64,000 nucleotides of DNA, taken from Hydrogenophaga sp. PAMC20947. Lineage in GTDB: Bacteria; Pseudomonadota; Gammaproteobacteria; Burkholderiales; Burkholderiaceae_C. Below, piece after piece: positions 16,412 to 26,475 of the stretch. The notes beneath the pieces are model-generated. The model did not search any database. It was not told the origin of the DNA and saw only the letters and a list, made by a program, of their open reading frames with translations. Each line of letters starts with the position of its first letter. Position 1 is the stretch's first letter. Location: assembly GCF_004795855.1 (NCBI RefSeq), contig NZ_CP039252.1, positions 1,922,001 through 1,986,000 on the forward strand, written 5' to 3'. The translations under genes and the position numbers were made by a program.

Positions 16412-18058
16412 TCAGATATCGATAGCCTTCGCAGAACCGGCCAACTTGCGCAGCTCGAACTTCTGAATTTTTCCGGTGCTGGTTTTGGGCAATTCACCGA
16501 ACACCACCGTGCGCGGCACCTTGAAACCGGCCAGGTGCAGCTTGCAATGCGCCACGATGTCTTCGGGCGTCACATCGGCGCCCTGCTTGAGCTCGACGTA
16601 CGCACATGGCGTCTCACCCCATTTCGGATCGGCCCGCGCCACCACCGCAGCGACGAGCACCGCCGGGTGGCGGTACAACACGTCCTCGACTTCGATCGAT
16701 GAAATGTTTTCCCCACCGGAAATGATGATGTCCTTGCTGCGGTCTTTGATCTTGAAGTAACCGTCGGGGTACTGAACCGCCAGGTCGCCGCTGTGAAACC
16801 AGCCGCCGGCAAAGGCCTCTTGTGTGGCCTTGGGGTTTTTCAGGTAGCCCTTCATGGCGATGTTGCCCTTGAACATGATCTCGCCCATGGTTTCACCGTC
16901 CTGGGGAACGGGCAACAGGGTATCGGGGTCGAGCACGCGCACATCGCGCTCCAGGTGGTAGCGCACACCCTGGCGAGCGTTCAGGCGCGCGCGCTCGCCG
17001 ATGTCCAGCGCATCCCAGCTTTCATGTTTGGCACACACCGTGGCCGGGCCGTACACCTCGGTCAGCCCATAGACATGGGTCAGGTCAAACCCCATTTGCT
17101 CCATGCCCTCGATCATCGAGGCCGGCGGCGCGGCGCCCGCCACCATGGCCTTCACACCCGGCGCAATACCCACTTTCATTTCGGAAGGGCTGTTGACCAG
17201 CATCCCGTGCACGATGGGTGCGCCGCAGTAGTGCGTGACACCGTGGTTTCGCATGGCGTCAAAAACCGCCTGTGCCTCCACCTTGCGCAGGCACACATTC
17301 ACCCCCGCCCTCGCCGCCACCGTCCAGGGGAAACACCAGCCGTTGCAATGGAACATGGGCAGGGTCCACAGGTAGACCGCGTGTTTGGGCATGTCCCACT
17401 CCAGCACATTGCTGATCGCGTTCATGGCCGCGCCCCGGTGGTGGTAGACCACGCCCTTGGGGTTGCCAGTGGTGCCACTGGTGTAGTTCAGCGCGATCGC
17501 GTCCCACTCGTCGGAGGGCAACTGCCAGGCAAATGCCGGATCACCATTCGCCAAAAAGGTCTCGTAGGTAGCGCTGCCGACGCGCTGCACCAGGCCGGTA
17601 AAGACCGGGTCCTCCACATCGATCACCAGCAACGGCGCTGCGCTTTTTCGCAAAGTCAGCGCCTTGGCCACCGTGGGCGCGAACTCCGGGTCCACGATCA
17701 AAACCTTGGCTTCGCCGTGGTCCAGCATGAACGCGATGGTTTCGGCATCGAGCCGGGTGTTGAGCGCATTGAGCACCGCGCCGGCCATAGGCACGCCAAA
17801 ATGCGCCTCGACCATGGGTGGTGTGTTGGGCAACATCACCGCCACCGTGTCGTTCTTGCCCATGCCCGCGCGTTGCAAGGCACTGGCGAGCCGGCGGCTT
17901 CGGGCATAGGTCTGGCCCCAGGTCTGGCGCAGGTCGCCGTGCACGATCGCCAGCCGATCCGGATAGACCTCGGCGGTGCGCTCGATGAACGACACCGGCG
18001 AAATCGGGGCAAAATTCGCCTCTGTGCGGGGCAAATCCTGGTCAAAGATACTGGGCAT
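16412..18058 (-). CDS. acyl-CoA synthetase (AMP-forming; medium-chain/methylmercaptopropionate type)
   Basis: Adenylating enzyme of 548 residues that activates a carboxylic acid to its CoA ester. The AMP-binding motif YTSGTTGNPKGV is at about 190-201, the A5 region HVYGLTEVYGPA, and the A7/A8 motifs HSGDLAVQYPDGYFKIKDRSKDIIISGGENISS. The catalytic Lys lies in LPKTSTGKIQKFELR. Length and motif wording match the FadD/AlkK/DmdB-like group taking short and medium acids. The ATG at 18058 follows GGAG; the open frame upstream overlaps dnaG sequence and is not coding. It is divergent from dnaG with 45 bp between starts. The substrate is not certain. Confidence 0.87.
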   Translation of the reverse strand: MPSIFDQDLPRTEANFAPISPVSFIERTAEVYPDRLAIVHGDLRQTWGQTYARSRRLASALQRAGMGKNDTVAVMLPNTPPMVEAHFGVPMAGAVLNALNTRLDAETIAFMLDHGEAKVLIVDPEFAPTVAKALTLRKSAAPLLVIDVEDPVFTGLVQRVGSATYETFLANGDPAFAWQLPSDEWDAIALNYTSGTTGNPKGVVYHHRGAAMNAISNVLEWDMPKHAVYLWTLPMFHCNGWCFPWTVAARAGVNVCLRKVEAQAVFDAMRNHGVTHYCGAPIVHGMLVNSPSEMKVGIAPGVKAMVAGAAPPASMIEGMEQMGFDLTHVYGLTEVYGPATVCAKHESWDALDIGERARLNARQGVRYHLERDVRVLDPDTLLPVPQDGETMGEIMFKGNIAMKGYLKNPKATQEAFAGGWFHSGDLAVQYPDGYFKIKDRSKDIIISGGENISSIEVEDVLYRHPAVLVAAVVARADPKWGETPCAYVELKQGADVTPEDIVAHCKLHLAGFKVPRTVVFGELPKTSTGKIQKFELRKLAGSAKAIDI

Positions 18059-18103
18059 GTCTCTATCTCCGGTTGTGGGCTGGCGGTGCGAGAGAATACC
18101 CCT

Positions 18104-20128
18104 GTGGCGATCCCCCAAACATTTATCCAAGAACTGCTCAACCGAGTCGACGTTGTCGACGTGGTGGGACGCTATGTGCAACTCAAAAAGGGCGGCGCCA
18201 ACCTCATGGGACTGTGCCCTTTCCATGGGGAAAAGTCACCCTCGTTCAGCGTCAGCCCGACCAAACAGTTCTACCACTGCTTCGGCTGCGGCGCCAACGG
18301 GAATGCCATCGGTTTTCTGATGGAGCACGCTGGCATGAGCTTCATCGAAGCCGTCAAAGACCTGGCCCAGCAAACCGGCTTGCAAATCCCGGAAGACGAC
18401 GCCTCGCCTCAAGACCGCGAGCGAGCGGCCCAGCAGCGCCAGAAACAGGCCACGCTCAACAGCGTGCTCGACAAGGCCGCCCACGCCTATATCCAGCAGC
18501 TCAAGGTGACGCCTCGCGCGGTGGACTATTTGAAAGGCCGGGGCCTCTCCGGGGAGATCGCCAAAACCTTTGGGCTGGGCTACGCCCCGGAGGGCTGGCG
18601 TGGCCTGGCGGGTATTTTTGCCAACTATGCTGATCCGTTGCTGGTGGAGTCGGGCTTGGTGATCGAACATGCCGACGAAATCGGCGTCGATGGCGAAGCC
18701 AAGCGCTACGACCGCTTCCGCGACCGCATCATGTTCCCCATCCGCAACGTCAAAGGTGAATGCATCGGCTTTGGCGGGCGCGTGCTCGACAAAGGGGAGC
18801 CGAAATACCTCAACTCGCCGGAAACGCCGGTGTTCAGCAAAGGGCGTGAGCTGTACGGCCTGTTTGAGGCCCGCACCCCCATCCGTGTGACCGGATACGC
18901 GCTGGTCACCGAGGGCTACATGGACGTGGTGGCCTTGGCGCAGCTGGGGTTTGCCAATGCCGTGGCCACGCTGGGCACTGCGTGCACACCCGACCACGTG
19001 CAAAAACTCTTCCGTTTCACCGATTCGGTCGTGTTCAGCTTCGACGGCGACGGCGCCGGCCGGCGAGCCGCGCGCAAGGCGCTGGACGCCGCCCTGCCCC
19101 TGGCGACCGATACACGCAGCGTGAAATTCCTGTTTCTGCCGGCGGAGCACGACCCCGACAGCTTCATCCGGGCCAACGGCAGCGAAGCCTTTGCCCAGGC
19201 CGTGAAAGAAGCTGTGCCGCTGTCGCGGTTTCTGGTGGATGCGGCCGGCGCCGACTGCGACCTCACCACCGCTGAGGGTCGTGCCCGCATGGCCTCCCAG
19301 GCCCGCCCGCTGTGGAGCGCCCTGCCCGATGGCGCCCTGAAACGGCAGCTGATCGGCGAACTGGCCCAGGTCAGCGGGCTGGCCAGCGACGACCTGCTGC
19401 AGATCTGGCAAAAGGCTGGCGATGGGCCGCGCAGGCGCGCGGCACCCCCTCCGGAAACCCTCTCACCCGTGTCCGCTCCGCAAGGCCCGGCGGCGAGTTT
19501 TTACGAGCACCCCACCACCGCACCCGGGGCCTATCCGCCTGAAACCTACTCAGACCCGGCAGGCGCTGCTGGGGGTTACGGCGCGTCCGCCCCCCGCAAA
19601 CGCTTTGACAAAGGCGCTTTCGGCGGCAAGCCCTACACGGGTAAATGGCGCAAAGACCCACCCCCGCCGCGCATGCTGGGTCAACGCAAGGCCGGCGGCA
19701 GCCGGGCCGACCGAGCGGTCGGCCTGCTCTTGACCCATGCCTCGGTCTGGGAAACCCTCTCCGCCGACGACCACGCCATGCTGGCGCAGCTGCCCGGGCC
19801 ACCGGGCGACCTGTTCGGCTGGCTGGAAGCCCAGATGCACGACCATGGCCCACAGCCTTGGGCAGCAATGCGCGAAGGCTTGCGCGGACACCCGCATGAG
19901 GCTTTTGCTTGTGCACAAGCCGAGCAGCTGGTGGGTGATACCGAGGGCGAAGAAGAAACCGACGAAATCCGTGAAGTGATGACCCGCCTGCGCATCGAAC
20001 GCCTCAAGGCGCAGGAAAGCGAAGCCATCGCCCTGGCCGCCCAGGACCCCAGCCAGCTGCAGCGTTACCGGGAGCTCCAGGCGCAGCGCAAGGCCCTGGA
20101 ACACAAAATTGGTGGCACGCCGGTATAA
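18104..20128 (+). CDS. dnaG: DNA primase
   Basis: Primase of 674 residues that makes RNA primers at the fork. The zinc-binding domain is seen at the N-terminus with Cys38, His41, Cys59 and Cys62 (GLCPFHGEKSPSF ... YHCFGCGANG). The TOPRIM core has TEGYMDVVAL near 268 and FSFDGDGAGRRAARKAL near 311. A Pro/Gly-rich linker (about 445-530) leads to the C-terminal DnaB-binding helicase-interaction domain. The start is GTG (VAIPQTFIQELL), set by homology to other primases that begin right at this point; the open frame further upstream is antisense to the acyl-CoA ligase. It precedes rpoD, the usual dnaG-rpoD macromolecular-synthesis pair, here without rpsU. Confidence 0.95.
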   Translation: MAIPQTFIQELLNRVDVVDVVGRYVQLKKGGANLMGLCPFHGEKSPSFSVSPTKQFYHCFGCGANGNAIGFLMEHAGMSFIEAVKDLAQQTGLQIPEDDASPQDRERAAQQRQKQATLNSVLDKAAHAYIQQLKVTPRAVDYLKGRGLSGEIAKTFGLGYAPEGWRGLAGIFANYADPLLVESGLVIEHADEIGVDGEAKRYDRFRDRIMFPIRNVKGECIGFGGRVLDKGEPKYLNSPETPVFSKGRELYGLFEARTPIRVTGYALVTEGYMDVVALAQLGFANAVATLGTACTPDHVQKLFRFTDSVVFSFDGDGAGRRAARKALDAALPLATDTRSVKFLFLPAEHDPDSFIRANGSEAFAQAVKEAVPLSRFLVDAAGADCDLTTAEGRARMASQARPLWSALPDGALKRQLIGELAQVSGLASDDLLQIWQKAGDGPRRRAAPPPETLSPVSAPQGPAASFYEHPTTAPGAYPPETYSDPAGAAGGYGASAPRKRFDKGAFGGKPYTGKWRKDPPPPRMLGQRKAGGSRADRAVGLLLTHASVWETLSADDHAMLAQLPGPPGDLFGWLEAQMHDHGPQPWAAMREGLRGHPHEAFACAQAEQLVGDTEGEEETDEIREVMTRLRIERLKAQESEAIALAAQDPSQLQRYRELQAQRKALEHKIGGTPV

Positions 20129-20129
20129 T
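20124..20129 (+). promoter_or_regulatory. consensus -10 box overlapping the dnaG stop, candidate rpoD promoter
   Basis: A perfect TATAAT whose TAA is also the dnaG stop codon. No convincing -35 is present at 16-18 bp. Starting there, the rpoD transcript would have a leader of about 285 nt, which contains small hairpins (TGCCCC-AAAA-GGGGCA at about 20178-20193, and GTCCT...AGGAC around 20230-20255). Confidence 0.5.
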
Positions 20130-20422
20130 CCAAGGTTTTGCACCGCAAGCGCGACAGCAGCACCTCCGGCAAAGGCCTGCCCCAAAAGGGGCAACACGGG
20201 ACAATTCCCCGGCCACCTCAGCGACCCCATGGGTCCTGACGGAACTCCGCAAGGACTGCACACCAAATGATCGCCCCAACAGCTTGCAGGCTTGTCTTTT
20301 CCGGTGAGAGGCAGGCGTAGTGCCCTACAAGAACCTCCGGTTCAGCTGCTGACAGCTGGTCTCCGGCGATTTTTGTGCGTTCTGCCGGTTCTATTTTCCT
20401 GTTCATTTTTTTTGAGGTCCTC

Positions 20423-22735
20423 ATGCCTGCGAAGAAGTCCAGTACGCCTGCCGTGTCCAGCACCAAAGTCGCCGCCAAGGCCAAAAACAGCGCAGCTGTG
20501 CCCAAGGCGCCGCCTAAGAAAGTTCCCTCTGTGACTGCCAAGATCCCTGCCAAAACCGCTACCCGCAGCAAAGCCGCTGCCGCCGAAGAGCTCGATACCG
20601 TGGACACCACGGTCGAGCCCAAGAAAAAAGCAGGCCGTCCTGCCAAAGCCGCCGGTGACAAGCCCGCTGCCAAACGTGGCCCCAAGGCCAAAGCTGGCGC
20701 CAAAAGCAAGAGCCGCAGCGACGATGACGACACCGACATGTCCGACATCGAAGACGACCTGCAAGGTGAGCCGGAAGAAGCCAGCACCGACACCACCGAA
20801 GTGGTGGAAAAGGTCAAGCCTTTGCGCATGAAAATCAGCAAGGCCAAAGAGCGCGCGCTGATGAAAGAATTCGGCCTGGACGAAACCGTCCTGTCTGAAG
20901 AAGAAGCCAAATCCCGCCGCGAGCACATCAAGGCCCTGATCAAGCTGGGCAAGACCCGCGGCTACCTGACCCACGGCGAAATCAACGACCACCTCCCCGA
21001 CAAGCTGGTCGACGCCGAGACGCTGGAAGTTGTGGTCGCCATGTTGAACGACATGGGCGTGGCCGTTTACGAACAAACGCCCGATGCCGAAGCGCTGATC
21101 ATCACAGACAACGCGCCGTCCGGCTCCAGCGAAGAAGAAGCCGAAGAAGCCGCTGAAGCCGCCCTGTCCACCGTGGACAGCGAATTCGGCCGCACCACCG
21201 ACCCTGTGCGCATGTACATGCGCGAAATGGGCACCGTGGAGCTGCTCACGCGTGAAGGCGAAATCGAAATCGCCAAGCGCATCGAAGGCGGCTTGCACGA
21301 CATGATGGCCGCGATCAGCGAAAGCCCCGCCACCATCGCCGAGATCCTGTTGTTGTCCGAAGACATCCGCGAAGGCAAGATCGTCATCTCCACCGTGGTG
21401 GACGGTTTTGCCGATGCCAACGCAGCCGATGACTACGTGGCAGAAGAAGACTTCGACGAATACGACGAAGAAGACGACGACGACGGCAAAGGCGGCTCCA
21501 AGGCGCTGACCCGCAAGCTCGAAGAACTCAAGCGCGAAGCGCTGGAGCGTTTCGACACCATGCGCAACCTGTTTGAGAAGCTGCACAAGACCTACGACAA
21601 AGAAGGTTACGGCACGCCCACCTACGTCAAGACCCAGCAGGCGATTACTGAAAAGCTGATGAGCATTCGCTTCACCGCGAAATCGATCGAGAAGCTCTGC
21701 GGCACCATGCGCAGCCAGGTCGACGATGTGCGCAAGAAAGAGCGCGAAATGCGCCGCATCATTGTCGACAAGTGCGGCATGCCCCAGGAAAAATTCATTG
21801 CCGACTTTCCCGCCAACCTGCTCAACCAGCAGTGGGTGGTGAAGCAGGCCGCTTCGGGCAAGCCCTGGAGCGTGATCATGGAACGCAACATCCCGCCTGT
21901 GCAGGAATTGCAACAAGGTCTGCTGGATATCCAGAACAGTGTGGTGGTGCCGATCGCGCACCTGAAAGACATCCACAAGCGCATGAACTCGGGTGAATCC
22001 ACCTCGCGTGATGCGAAGAAAGAGATGATCGAGGCCAACCTGCGTCTGGTGATCTCGATCGCCAAGAAGTACACCAACCGTGGCCTGCAGTTCCTTGACC
22101 TGATCCAGGAAGGCAACATCGGTCTGATGAAGGCGGTCGACAAGTTCGAATACCGCCGTGGCTACAAGTTCTCGACCTACGCCACCTGGTGGATCCGTCA
22201 GGCCATCACCCGCTCGATCGCCGACCAGGCGCGCACCATTCGCATCCCGGTGCACATGATCGAGACCATCAACAAGATGAACCGCATCAGCCGCCAGCAC
22301 TTGCAGGAACACGGCTTCGAACCCGATGCGTCCATCCTGGCTGAAAAGATGGAGATGCCTGAGGAAAAGATCCGCAAGATCATGAAGATCGCGAAAGAGC
22401 CGATCTCGATGGAAACCCCCATCGGCGACGACGACGATTCGCACCTGGGCGATTTCATCGAAGACTCGGCCAACACAGCGCCTATCGAAGCTGCCATGCA
22501 GGCCGGTCTGCGCGACGTGGTTAAAGAGATCCTCGACAGCCTCACGCCGCGCGAAGCCAAAGTGTTGCGCATGCGCTTCGGTATCGAGATGTCCACCGAC
22601 CACACGCTGGAAGAAGTGGGCAAACAGTTCGACGTGACCCGCGAACGCATTCGCCAGATCGAGAGCAAGGCCGTGCGCAAACTCAAGCACCCCAGCCGCT
22701 CGGACAAGCTGCGCAGCTTCATCGATTCGATGTAA
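20423..22735 (+). CDS. rpoD: RNA polymerase primary sigma factor (sigma-70)
   Basis: Housekeeping sigma factor of 770 residues. The first 100 or so residues are Lys/Ala/Pro-rich and low complexity ([10 protein letters not shown] ... [15 protein letters not shown]), an extension usual in Burkholderiales RpoD. Region 1.1 follows, then region 1.2 ([16 protein letters not shown]), a large acidic non-conserved region ([14 protein letters not shown]), regions 2.1-2.4 ([19 protein letters not shown] ... [20 protein letters not shown] around 589), region 3, and region 4.2 with the HTH ([27 protein letters not shown]). The ATG at 20423 follows TTGAGGTCC. Family length is about 613 in E. coli; the excess is the N-terminal extension and the acidic insert. 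Confidence 0.97.
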   Translation: MPAKKSSTPAVSSTKVAAKAKNSAAVPKAPPKKVPSVTAKIPAKTATRSKAAAAEELDTVDTTVEPKKKAGRPAKAAGDKPAAKRGPKAKAGAKSKSRSDDDDTDMSDIEDDLQGEPEEASTDTTEVVEKVKPLRMKISKAKERALMKEFGLDETVLSEEEAKSRREHIKALIKLGKTRGYLTHGEINDHLPDKLVDAETLEVVVAMLNDMGVAVYEQTPDAEALIITDNAPSGSSEEEAEEAAEAALSTVDSEFGRTTDPVRMYMREMGTVELLTREGEIEIAKRIEGGLHDMMAAISESPATIAEILLLSEDIREGKIVISTVVDGFADANAADDYVAEEDFDEYDEEDDDDGKGGSKALTRKLEELKREALERFDTMRNLFEKLHKTYDKEGYGTPTYVKTQQAITEKLMSIRFTAKSIEKLCGTMRSQVDDVRKKEREMRRIIVDKCGMPQEKFIADFPANLLNQQWVVKQAASGKPWSVIMERNIPPVQELQQGLLDIQNSVVVPIAHLKDIHKRMNSGESTSRDAKKEMIEANLRLVISIAKKYTNRGLQFLDLIQEGNIGLMKAVDKFEYRRGYKFSTYATWWIRQAITRSIADQARTIRIPVHMIETINKMNRISRQHLQEHGFEPDASILAEKMEMPEEKIRKIMKIAKEPISMETPIGDDDDSHLGDFIEDSANTAPIEAAMQAGLRDVVKEILDSLTPREAKVLRMRFGIEMSTDHTLEEVGKQFDVTRERIRQIESKAVRKLKHPSRSDKLRSFIDSM

Positions 22736-22766
22736 CTGTTGCTTTATTGCGCTCCGGTGCGCACTG

Positions 22767-22798
22767 AAAAGGGGAGCCACTGGCTCCCCCTTTTTTTT
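22767..22798 (+). terminator. Rho-independent terminator of rpoD
   Basis: GGGGAGCC, short loop ACT, GGCTCCCC, then a run of T (22790-22798), beginning about 35 bp after the rpoD stop. Confidence 0.93.
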
Positions 22799-23206
22799 GG
22801 CCCTTGCCCAAAACCCGCGCTGGTGGGGCGTTTGCGGACGGTTACGACCCGCGGTCAAGCGGCCTCGCATAGCGGTATGCAACAACTGCATGCCTTTCCG
22901 CCCTGCGGTTGTTTGAGAACCTAGGGTTAACCCTTAATCTTGAGTCTTCTCCACTTTGCACCGGCTTCCGGTGAACTTTCCTGATGTACACCCTGTTTGC
23001 TCTCGTGACCCGCCTTCGCTACTGGAACAGCGCCATGCCGCGTTTGGTCAACGCCGGTCACCGCGCAAAAGCCCGCATGCAACCAGGTGCAGCACGCCGC
23101 TGAGCGGCTCATTGCAAGCCCTTCAAAGGGTGCGCCTTGCGCGCTGGTGACTGACTGGGACCGGCAACGGCCTCGACAATGCGTTCTTTGCCCACAAGGA
23201 ATGCGC
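22799..23206. other. 408-bp intergenic region between rpoD and an acyl-CoA ligase gene
   Basis: I see no tRNA, small gene or insertion sequence here. It holds a 12-bp palindrome at 22923-22934 and a short hairpin AAGCCCTT-CA-AAGGGT at about 23116. The promoter of the downstream ligase gene must lie within it. Confidence 0.5.
22923..22934. promoter_or_regulatory. 12-bp palindrome, possible operator
   Basis: AGGGTTAACCCT, a perfect palindrome 273 bp upstream of the ligase start, directly followed by TAATCT. It is the only symmetric element of note in this gap. It may be an operator for the ligase gene; no regulator is encoded nearby. Confidence 0.35.
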
Positions 23207-24988
23207 ATGACCGCCCAGCCCAACAGCAGCCAGCCCTTGGCTGAGACCCTTGCCGAACCGTTTGCGCCGGTGCAGCCAGTGCGCAACGCCACCGACGTGC
23301 GGGCGCTGGAGCAAATGCCCCTGGCGCAGCGCATTCAACCGCGCAGCACCTACGAGCTGATCCGCAACAGCGCAGCGGCATTCGGCGCCAAAACGGCCTT
23401 CACCTTCCTGCCGACAGCCGAGCCTGACGCACCGGCAGTGCGTTGGTCGTACGCCCAGCTGCTGCAGGGTGTGCACCAAACCGCCAACGCCTTGCACCGC
23501 CTCGGCTTGCAGGCTGGTGACGCCGTGGCCGTGTTGCTGCCCGGCTGTCTTGAATACCACCTGGCCCTTTGGGGCGGCGCGGCTGCGGGCATCGTGCAAC
23601 CGCTCAATCCGCTGCTCAGCGACGAAAAGCTGACCGCCCTGATGAATGCCGCCAAAGCCCGTGTGCTCATCGCCTGGGGTGACGAAGCCAGCGAAGGCGA
23701 AGCTGGCCTGTGGGCCAAGGCCCAGCGCATACGCCACCAGGTCCCCAGCCTGCAAACTGTGCTTCGCGTGGCGCCGCACGGTGAAGCTTCAGCGCCAGCG
23801 TTGACCGATGGCAATGCAGCCTTCCAAACGCTCATCGCCGCCGAGCCCGACGATCACCTGGTCAGCGGCCGCCTCATCGCGCCCACCGACATCGCCGCCT
23901 ACTTCCACACCGGCGGCACCACAGGCGCGCCCAAGCTCGCGCGCCACAGCCACGGTGCCCAGGTGTTCACTGCATGGGCCTGCGTGCAGCTGCAAGGCGT
24001 GCGGGTGGACGACGTGGCGATCAACGGCTACCCCTTGTTCCACGTCGCCGGCGTGTTGCCTGGCGCTCTCACCTCGCTGAGCGCCGGCGCAGAAACCGTG
24101 ATCCCCACCAATGCGCTGTTCCGCAACAAGGCGGTGATCGCCAACTTCTGGAAGCTCGTGGAAACGCACAAAGTCAGCGTGCTCTCGGGCGTGCCCACCG
24201 TGTTGTCCGCGCTCGCCAATGTGCCCGTGGGCGACGCCGACACCAGCTCACTGCGCTATGGACGCACTGGCGCCGCACCCATGCCTGCCGACCTGGCCGC
24301 GCGTTTGAAGAAATTGCTCGGCATTCAGGTGCACGAAAGCCTGGGCATGACCGAAATGGCCGGCATCTCCACCATCACCCCCCCCGGCATGAGCGCCCCA
24401 CCCGGTTGCGTGGGCATCCGCCTGCCCTACACCCAGTGGCGCATCGTGGCGCTGGACGAACAAGGCGGTGCCAGCGACCGCGAATGTGCACCGGGCGAGG
24501 CCGGCATGGTGCTGTTCAAGAGCCCCAACCTGTTCTCCGGTTTTCTGGACGCACACGACAACACCAAGGCGTTTACCCACGATGGCTGGCTCGCCACCGG
24601 TGACCTGGGCTTCATCGACGAGCAAGAGCGCCTGCATCTGAGCGGTCGCTCCAAAGACCTCATCATCCGCAGCGGCCACAACATCGACCCCAAAGTCATC
24701 GAAGACGCCCTGGCCGCCCACCCCGCCGTGCAGCTCTGCGCAGCGGTCGGCGCGCCCGACGCTTACGCCGGTGAACTGCCCGTGGTCTTCGCCACACTCA
24801 TTCCCGGCGCCACCGCCACCGAAGAAGAGTTGCTGGCATTTGTGTGTGCCGGCGTGGACGAGCCACCTGCCCGGCCCAAGCGCCTGACGATTCTGGAGAC
24901 CATGCCCATGACCAATGTGGGCAAGATCTACAAGCCGGACTTGCGGGTGCTTGCGGCGGCGGCCAACTCCGCCAAATCAGCGGCCTGA
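23207..24988 (+). CDS. acyl-CoA synthetase (AMP-forming)
   Basis: Adenylate-forming ligase of 593 residues. The N-terminal 40 residues (FAPVQPVRNATDVRALEQMPLAQRIQPRSTYELI) precede the usual start of the fold. The P-loop-like motif is HTGGTTGAPKLARHSH near 233; then SGVPTVLSAL, HESLGMTEMAGISTITPPG, and ATGDLGFIDEQERLHLSGRSKDLIIRSGHNIDP. The catalytic Lys is in MTNVGKIYKPDL near the C-terminus. HTGGTTG in place of YTSGTTG and the N-terminal extension mark a distinct subgroup often labelled only acyl-CoA synthetase. AAGGA six bases upstream fixes the ATG at 23207. It stands alone, with no partner enzymes adjacent. The substrate cannot be assigned. Confidence 0.85.
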   Translation: MTAQPNSSQPLAETLAEPFAPVQPVRNATDVRALEQMPLAQRIQPRSTYELIRNSAAAFGAKTAFTFLPTAEPDAPAVRWSYAQLLQGVHQTANALHRLGLQAGDAVAVLLPGCLEYHLALWGGAAAGIVQPLNPLLSDEKLTALMNAAKARVLIAWGDEASEGEAGLWAKAQRIRHQVPSLQTVLRVAPHGEASAPALTDGNAAFQTLIAAEPDDHLVSGRLIAPTDIAAYFHTGGTTGAPKLARHSHGAQVFTAWACVQLQGVRVDDVAINGYPLFHVAGVLPGALTSLSAGAETVIPTNALFRNKAVIANFWKLVETHKVSVLSGVPTVLSALANVPVGDADTSSLRYGRTGAAPMPADLAARLKKLLGIQVHESLGMTEMAGISTITPPGMSAPPGCVGIRLPYTQWRIVALDEQGGASDRECAPGEAGMVLFKSPNLFSGFLDAHDNTKAFTHDGWLATGDLGFIDEQERLHLSGRSKDLIIRSGHNIDPKVIEDALAAHPAVQLCAAVGAPDAYAGELPVVFATLIPGATATEEELLAFVCAGVDEPPARPKRLTILETMPMTNVGKIYKPDLRVLAAAANSAKSAA

Positions 24989-25191
24989 TCCCTGTGGAAA
25001 TGACGCTCAAGCGAATCAAGTCGCCTCGGTAGCCGAGACCCCAGATCGCCCCCGACCAACATCAACTGCGCAAGCCGGTCCGCGGCTCCAAACAGTCGCC
25101 ATCGCTCATGCGATCGTCGTGCATCCGTTGCACCAATCCCAGTGCTTCTGGACGAGGAAATGGGTGTTGGTGTTCATGAGGTGTTCAGGGA

Positions 25192-25899
25192 TCAAAGGCG
25201 CGTGAAGGCGCGCAGGGTATCGGTGAGATTGGGCAAGCGGCTCTGGCTGGCCGCATCGCCAGGCAAGTGCCCGGCCAGCGTTGTCAAAAAGTCGGCATTG
25301 GCCAACAGCCCGGAAAATGCGCTCGCCAGGTAAGCGCGAAGCTCGGCGGGCATGGCTTCGCACTCGCTCAACAGCTCAGGGCGCCGGTCGGTCACGGCCA
25401 CGATGTCTTCCATGTCGTGGCTGCCCAAGAAGTCGGGTTCGCCATTGGCATCGCGGCCACGGTCGTTGAACGCTTCCAGCTTCGTGGCAATGAACATCGG
25501 CGCTGCAATCAGCTTGATCTGCAGGCCAGAAGGCAGCAACACGGTTTGCGCGGTCTCTATGGCCAGCGGATACCAGCGGTTCGCAAAACCCAGGATCTCT
25601 TTCACCGTGGGCATCACGTCCAGCGTTACGTTTTTGTAGACCCAGCGGCAAATCGGCGCTTCTGGCCGCATGTCGTTGCTGAAGCCCTGCGCCCGCACGC
25701 GCTCTTCCACCGCGTGGTAATCGTGCACGGTGAGCGCCTGCGCCACGATGTCCACATCTTCCGTCGCCCGAATACGGTCTGGCCGGGCTTGGGTGAGCAG
25801 CAGGCCCGCAGCGCAACCGCCCACAAACACCACCTCGTCACACACCGGCCCCAGCGCATGCGCCACCAGCTCCAGGATTTCCAGATTGGGATTGCTCAT
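25192..25899 (-). CDS. AbiEii/AbiGii-like nucleotidyltransferase (toxin-like)
   Basis: A 235-residue protein with the DNA polymerase beta-type nucleotidyltransferase signature: Gly27-Gly28 in EVVFVGGCAAGLLL, then Asp48 and Asp50 in ATEDVDIVAQ, and a third acidic position in TLDVMP. The fold region LIAAPMFIATKLEAFNDRGR with downstream HDMEDIVAV is typical of the AbiEii group, whose members act as toxins in abortive-infection or toxin-antitoxin pairs, some by modifying tRNA. It overlaps the upstream winged-helix gene by four bases. The active-site residues are intact. The family link is fairly firm; toxicity is inferred from family and context. Confidence 0.72.
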   Translation of the reverse strand: MSNPNLEILELVAHALGPVCDEVVFVGGCAAGLLLTQARPDRIRATEDVDIVAQALTVHDYHAVEERVRAQGFSNDMRPEAPICRWVYKNVTLDVMPTVKEILGFANRWYPLAIETAQTVLLPSGLQIKLIAAPMFIATKLEAFNDRGRDANGEPDFLGSHDMEDIVAVTDRRPELLSECEAMPAELRAYLASAFSGLLANADFLTTLAGHLPGDAASQSRLPNLTDTLRAFTRL

Positions 25900-26462
25900 A
25901 AAGCCAGCGCCTTCAACCGAACTTCCAGCAAACCGCGCGCCAGCTCCCGCTCCCGCGCCTGCCCGATGCGCAAGGCATCAAACAACGCCAGCAACTCATA
26001 CAAACAAGGGTCGGCCTGCGCCGCCAGCGGCAGCTTGGGGTAAAGCGGCAACAGCGTGCTGCCGCGCACCGGCCCATCGGCATGCGGCCAAACCGGCGGC
26101 AACTCGTCTGCAAACATCACCAGCGATTTCAGCGGTTCCACGCCATACGCCGTGGGAAAGCCGACCGTCACTTCGCCCCGCACCGCAGGAAAGAAATACG
26201 GCGCGCCCTGCAACAGCAGCGGTCGAAACGCCGGCATCACCAGCGCCGGCGAACCGCCCACCTCGGTGAGCAAGCGCGCAGCGCTCAGCCGGGCCAAACA
26301 GGCATGGGCCTCGAACTGAGACATGTGCATGGCGCGGGCCAGCTCGGCGTAAATCAGCCGCTCTCCCGCGAGACACACCAGCTTCAGCGCCATGGCCAAG
26401 TCTTGCGGCTTGAGCGACCACTGCGCGTGGCTCAGCCTTGCTTTGATACCGGTTGAACTCAT
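25896..26462 (-). CDS. winged-helix regulator paired with the nucleotidyltransferase (antitoxin-like)
   Basis: A 188-residue protein. Residues about 15-70 form a MarR-like winged helix (SLKPQDLAMALKLVCLAGERLIYAELARAMHMSQFEAHACLARLSAARLL). The remainder (LVMPAFRPLLLQGAPYFFPAVRGEVTVGFPTAYGVEPL) is not recognised. The gene order (DNA-binding protein first, nucleotidyltransferase second, four-base overlap) matches AbiEi-AbiEii systems, where the first protein represses the operon. AGGTG six bases upstream supports the ATG at 26462. Two similar inverted-repeat sites directly upstream are the likely targets. Its sequence does not let me say it is a true AbiEi homologue. Confidence 0.65.
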   Translation of the reverse strand: MSSTGIKARLSHAQWSLKPQDLAMALKLVCLAGERLIYAELARAMHMSQFEAHACLARLSAARLLTEVGGSPALVMPAFRPLLLQGAPYFFPAVRGEVTVGFPTAYGVEPLKSLVMFADELPPVWPHADGPVRGSTLLPLYPKLPLAAQADPCLYELLALFDALRIGQARERELARGLLEVRLKALAL

Positions 26463-26475
26463 GGATTCACCTATT

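Noticed and set aside
15617..16702. Plus-strand open frame overlapping the Crp/Fnr gene and the ligase end
   Set aside because: Arg/His-rich shadow with no recognisable domain, while the Crp/Fnr frame has a complete domain order.
16793..18103. In-frame extension of dnaG by 437 codons upstream
   Set aside because: It is antisense to the acyl-CoA ligase; primase homology begins at the GTG at 18104.
20342..22891. Very long open frame (849 codons) on the minus strand across rpoD
   Set aside because: It is exactly antisense to rpoD, is rich in His, Val and Leu from reverse reading of acidic codons, and matches no family. It is a high-GC shadow.
22799..22925. Possible tRNA or small RNA after rpoD
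   Set aside because: No cloverleaf or T-arm pattern could be fitted; only weak local hairpins.
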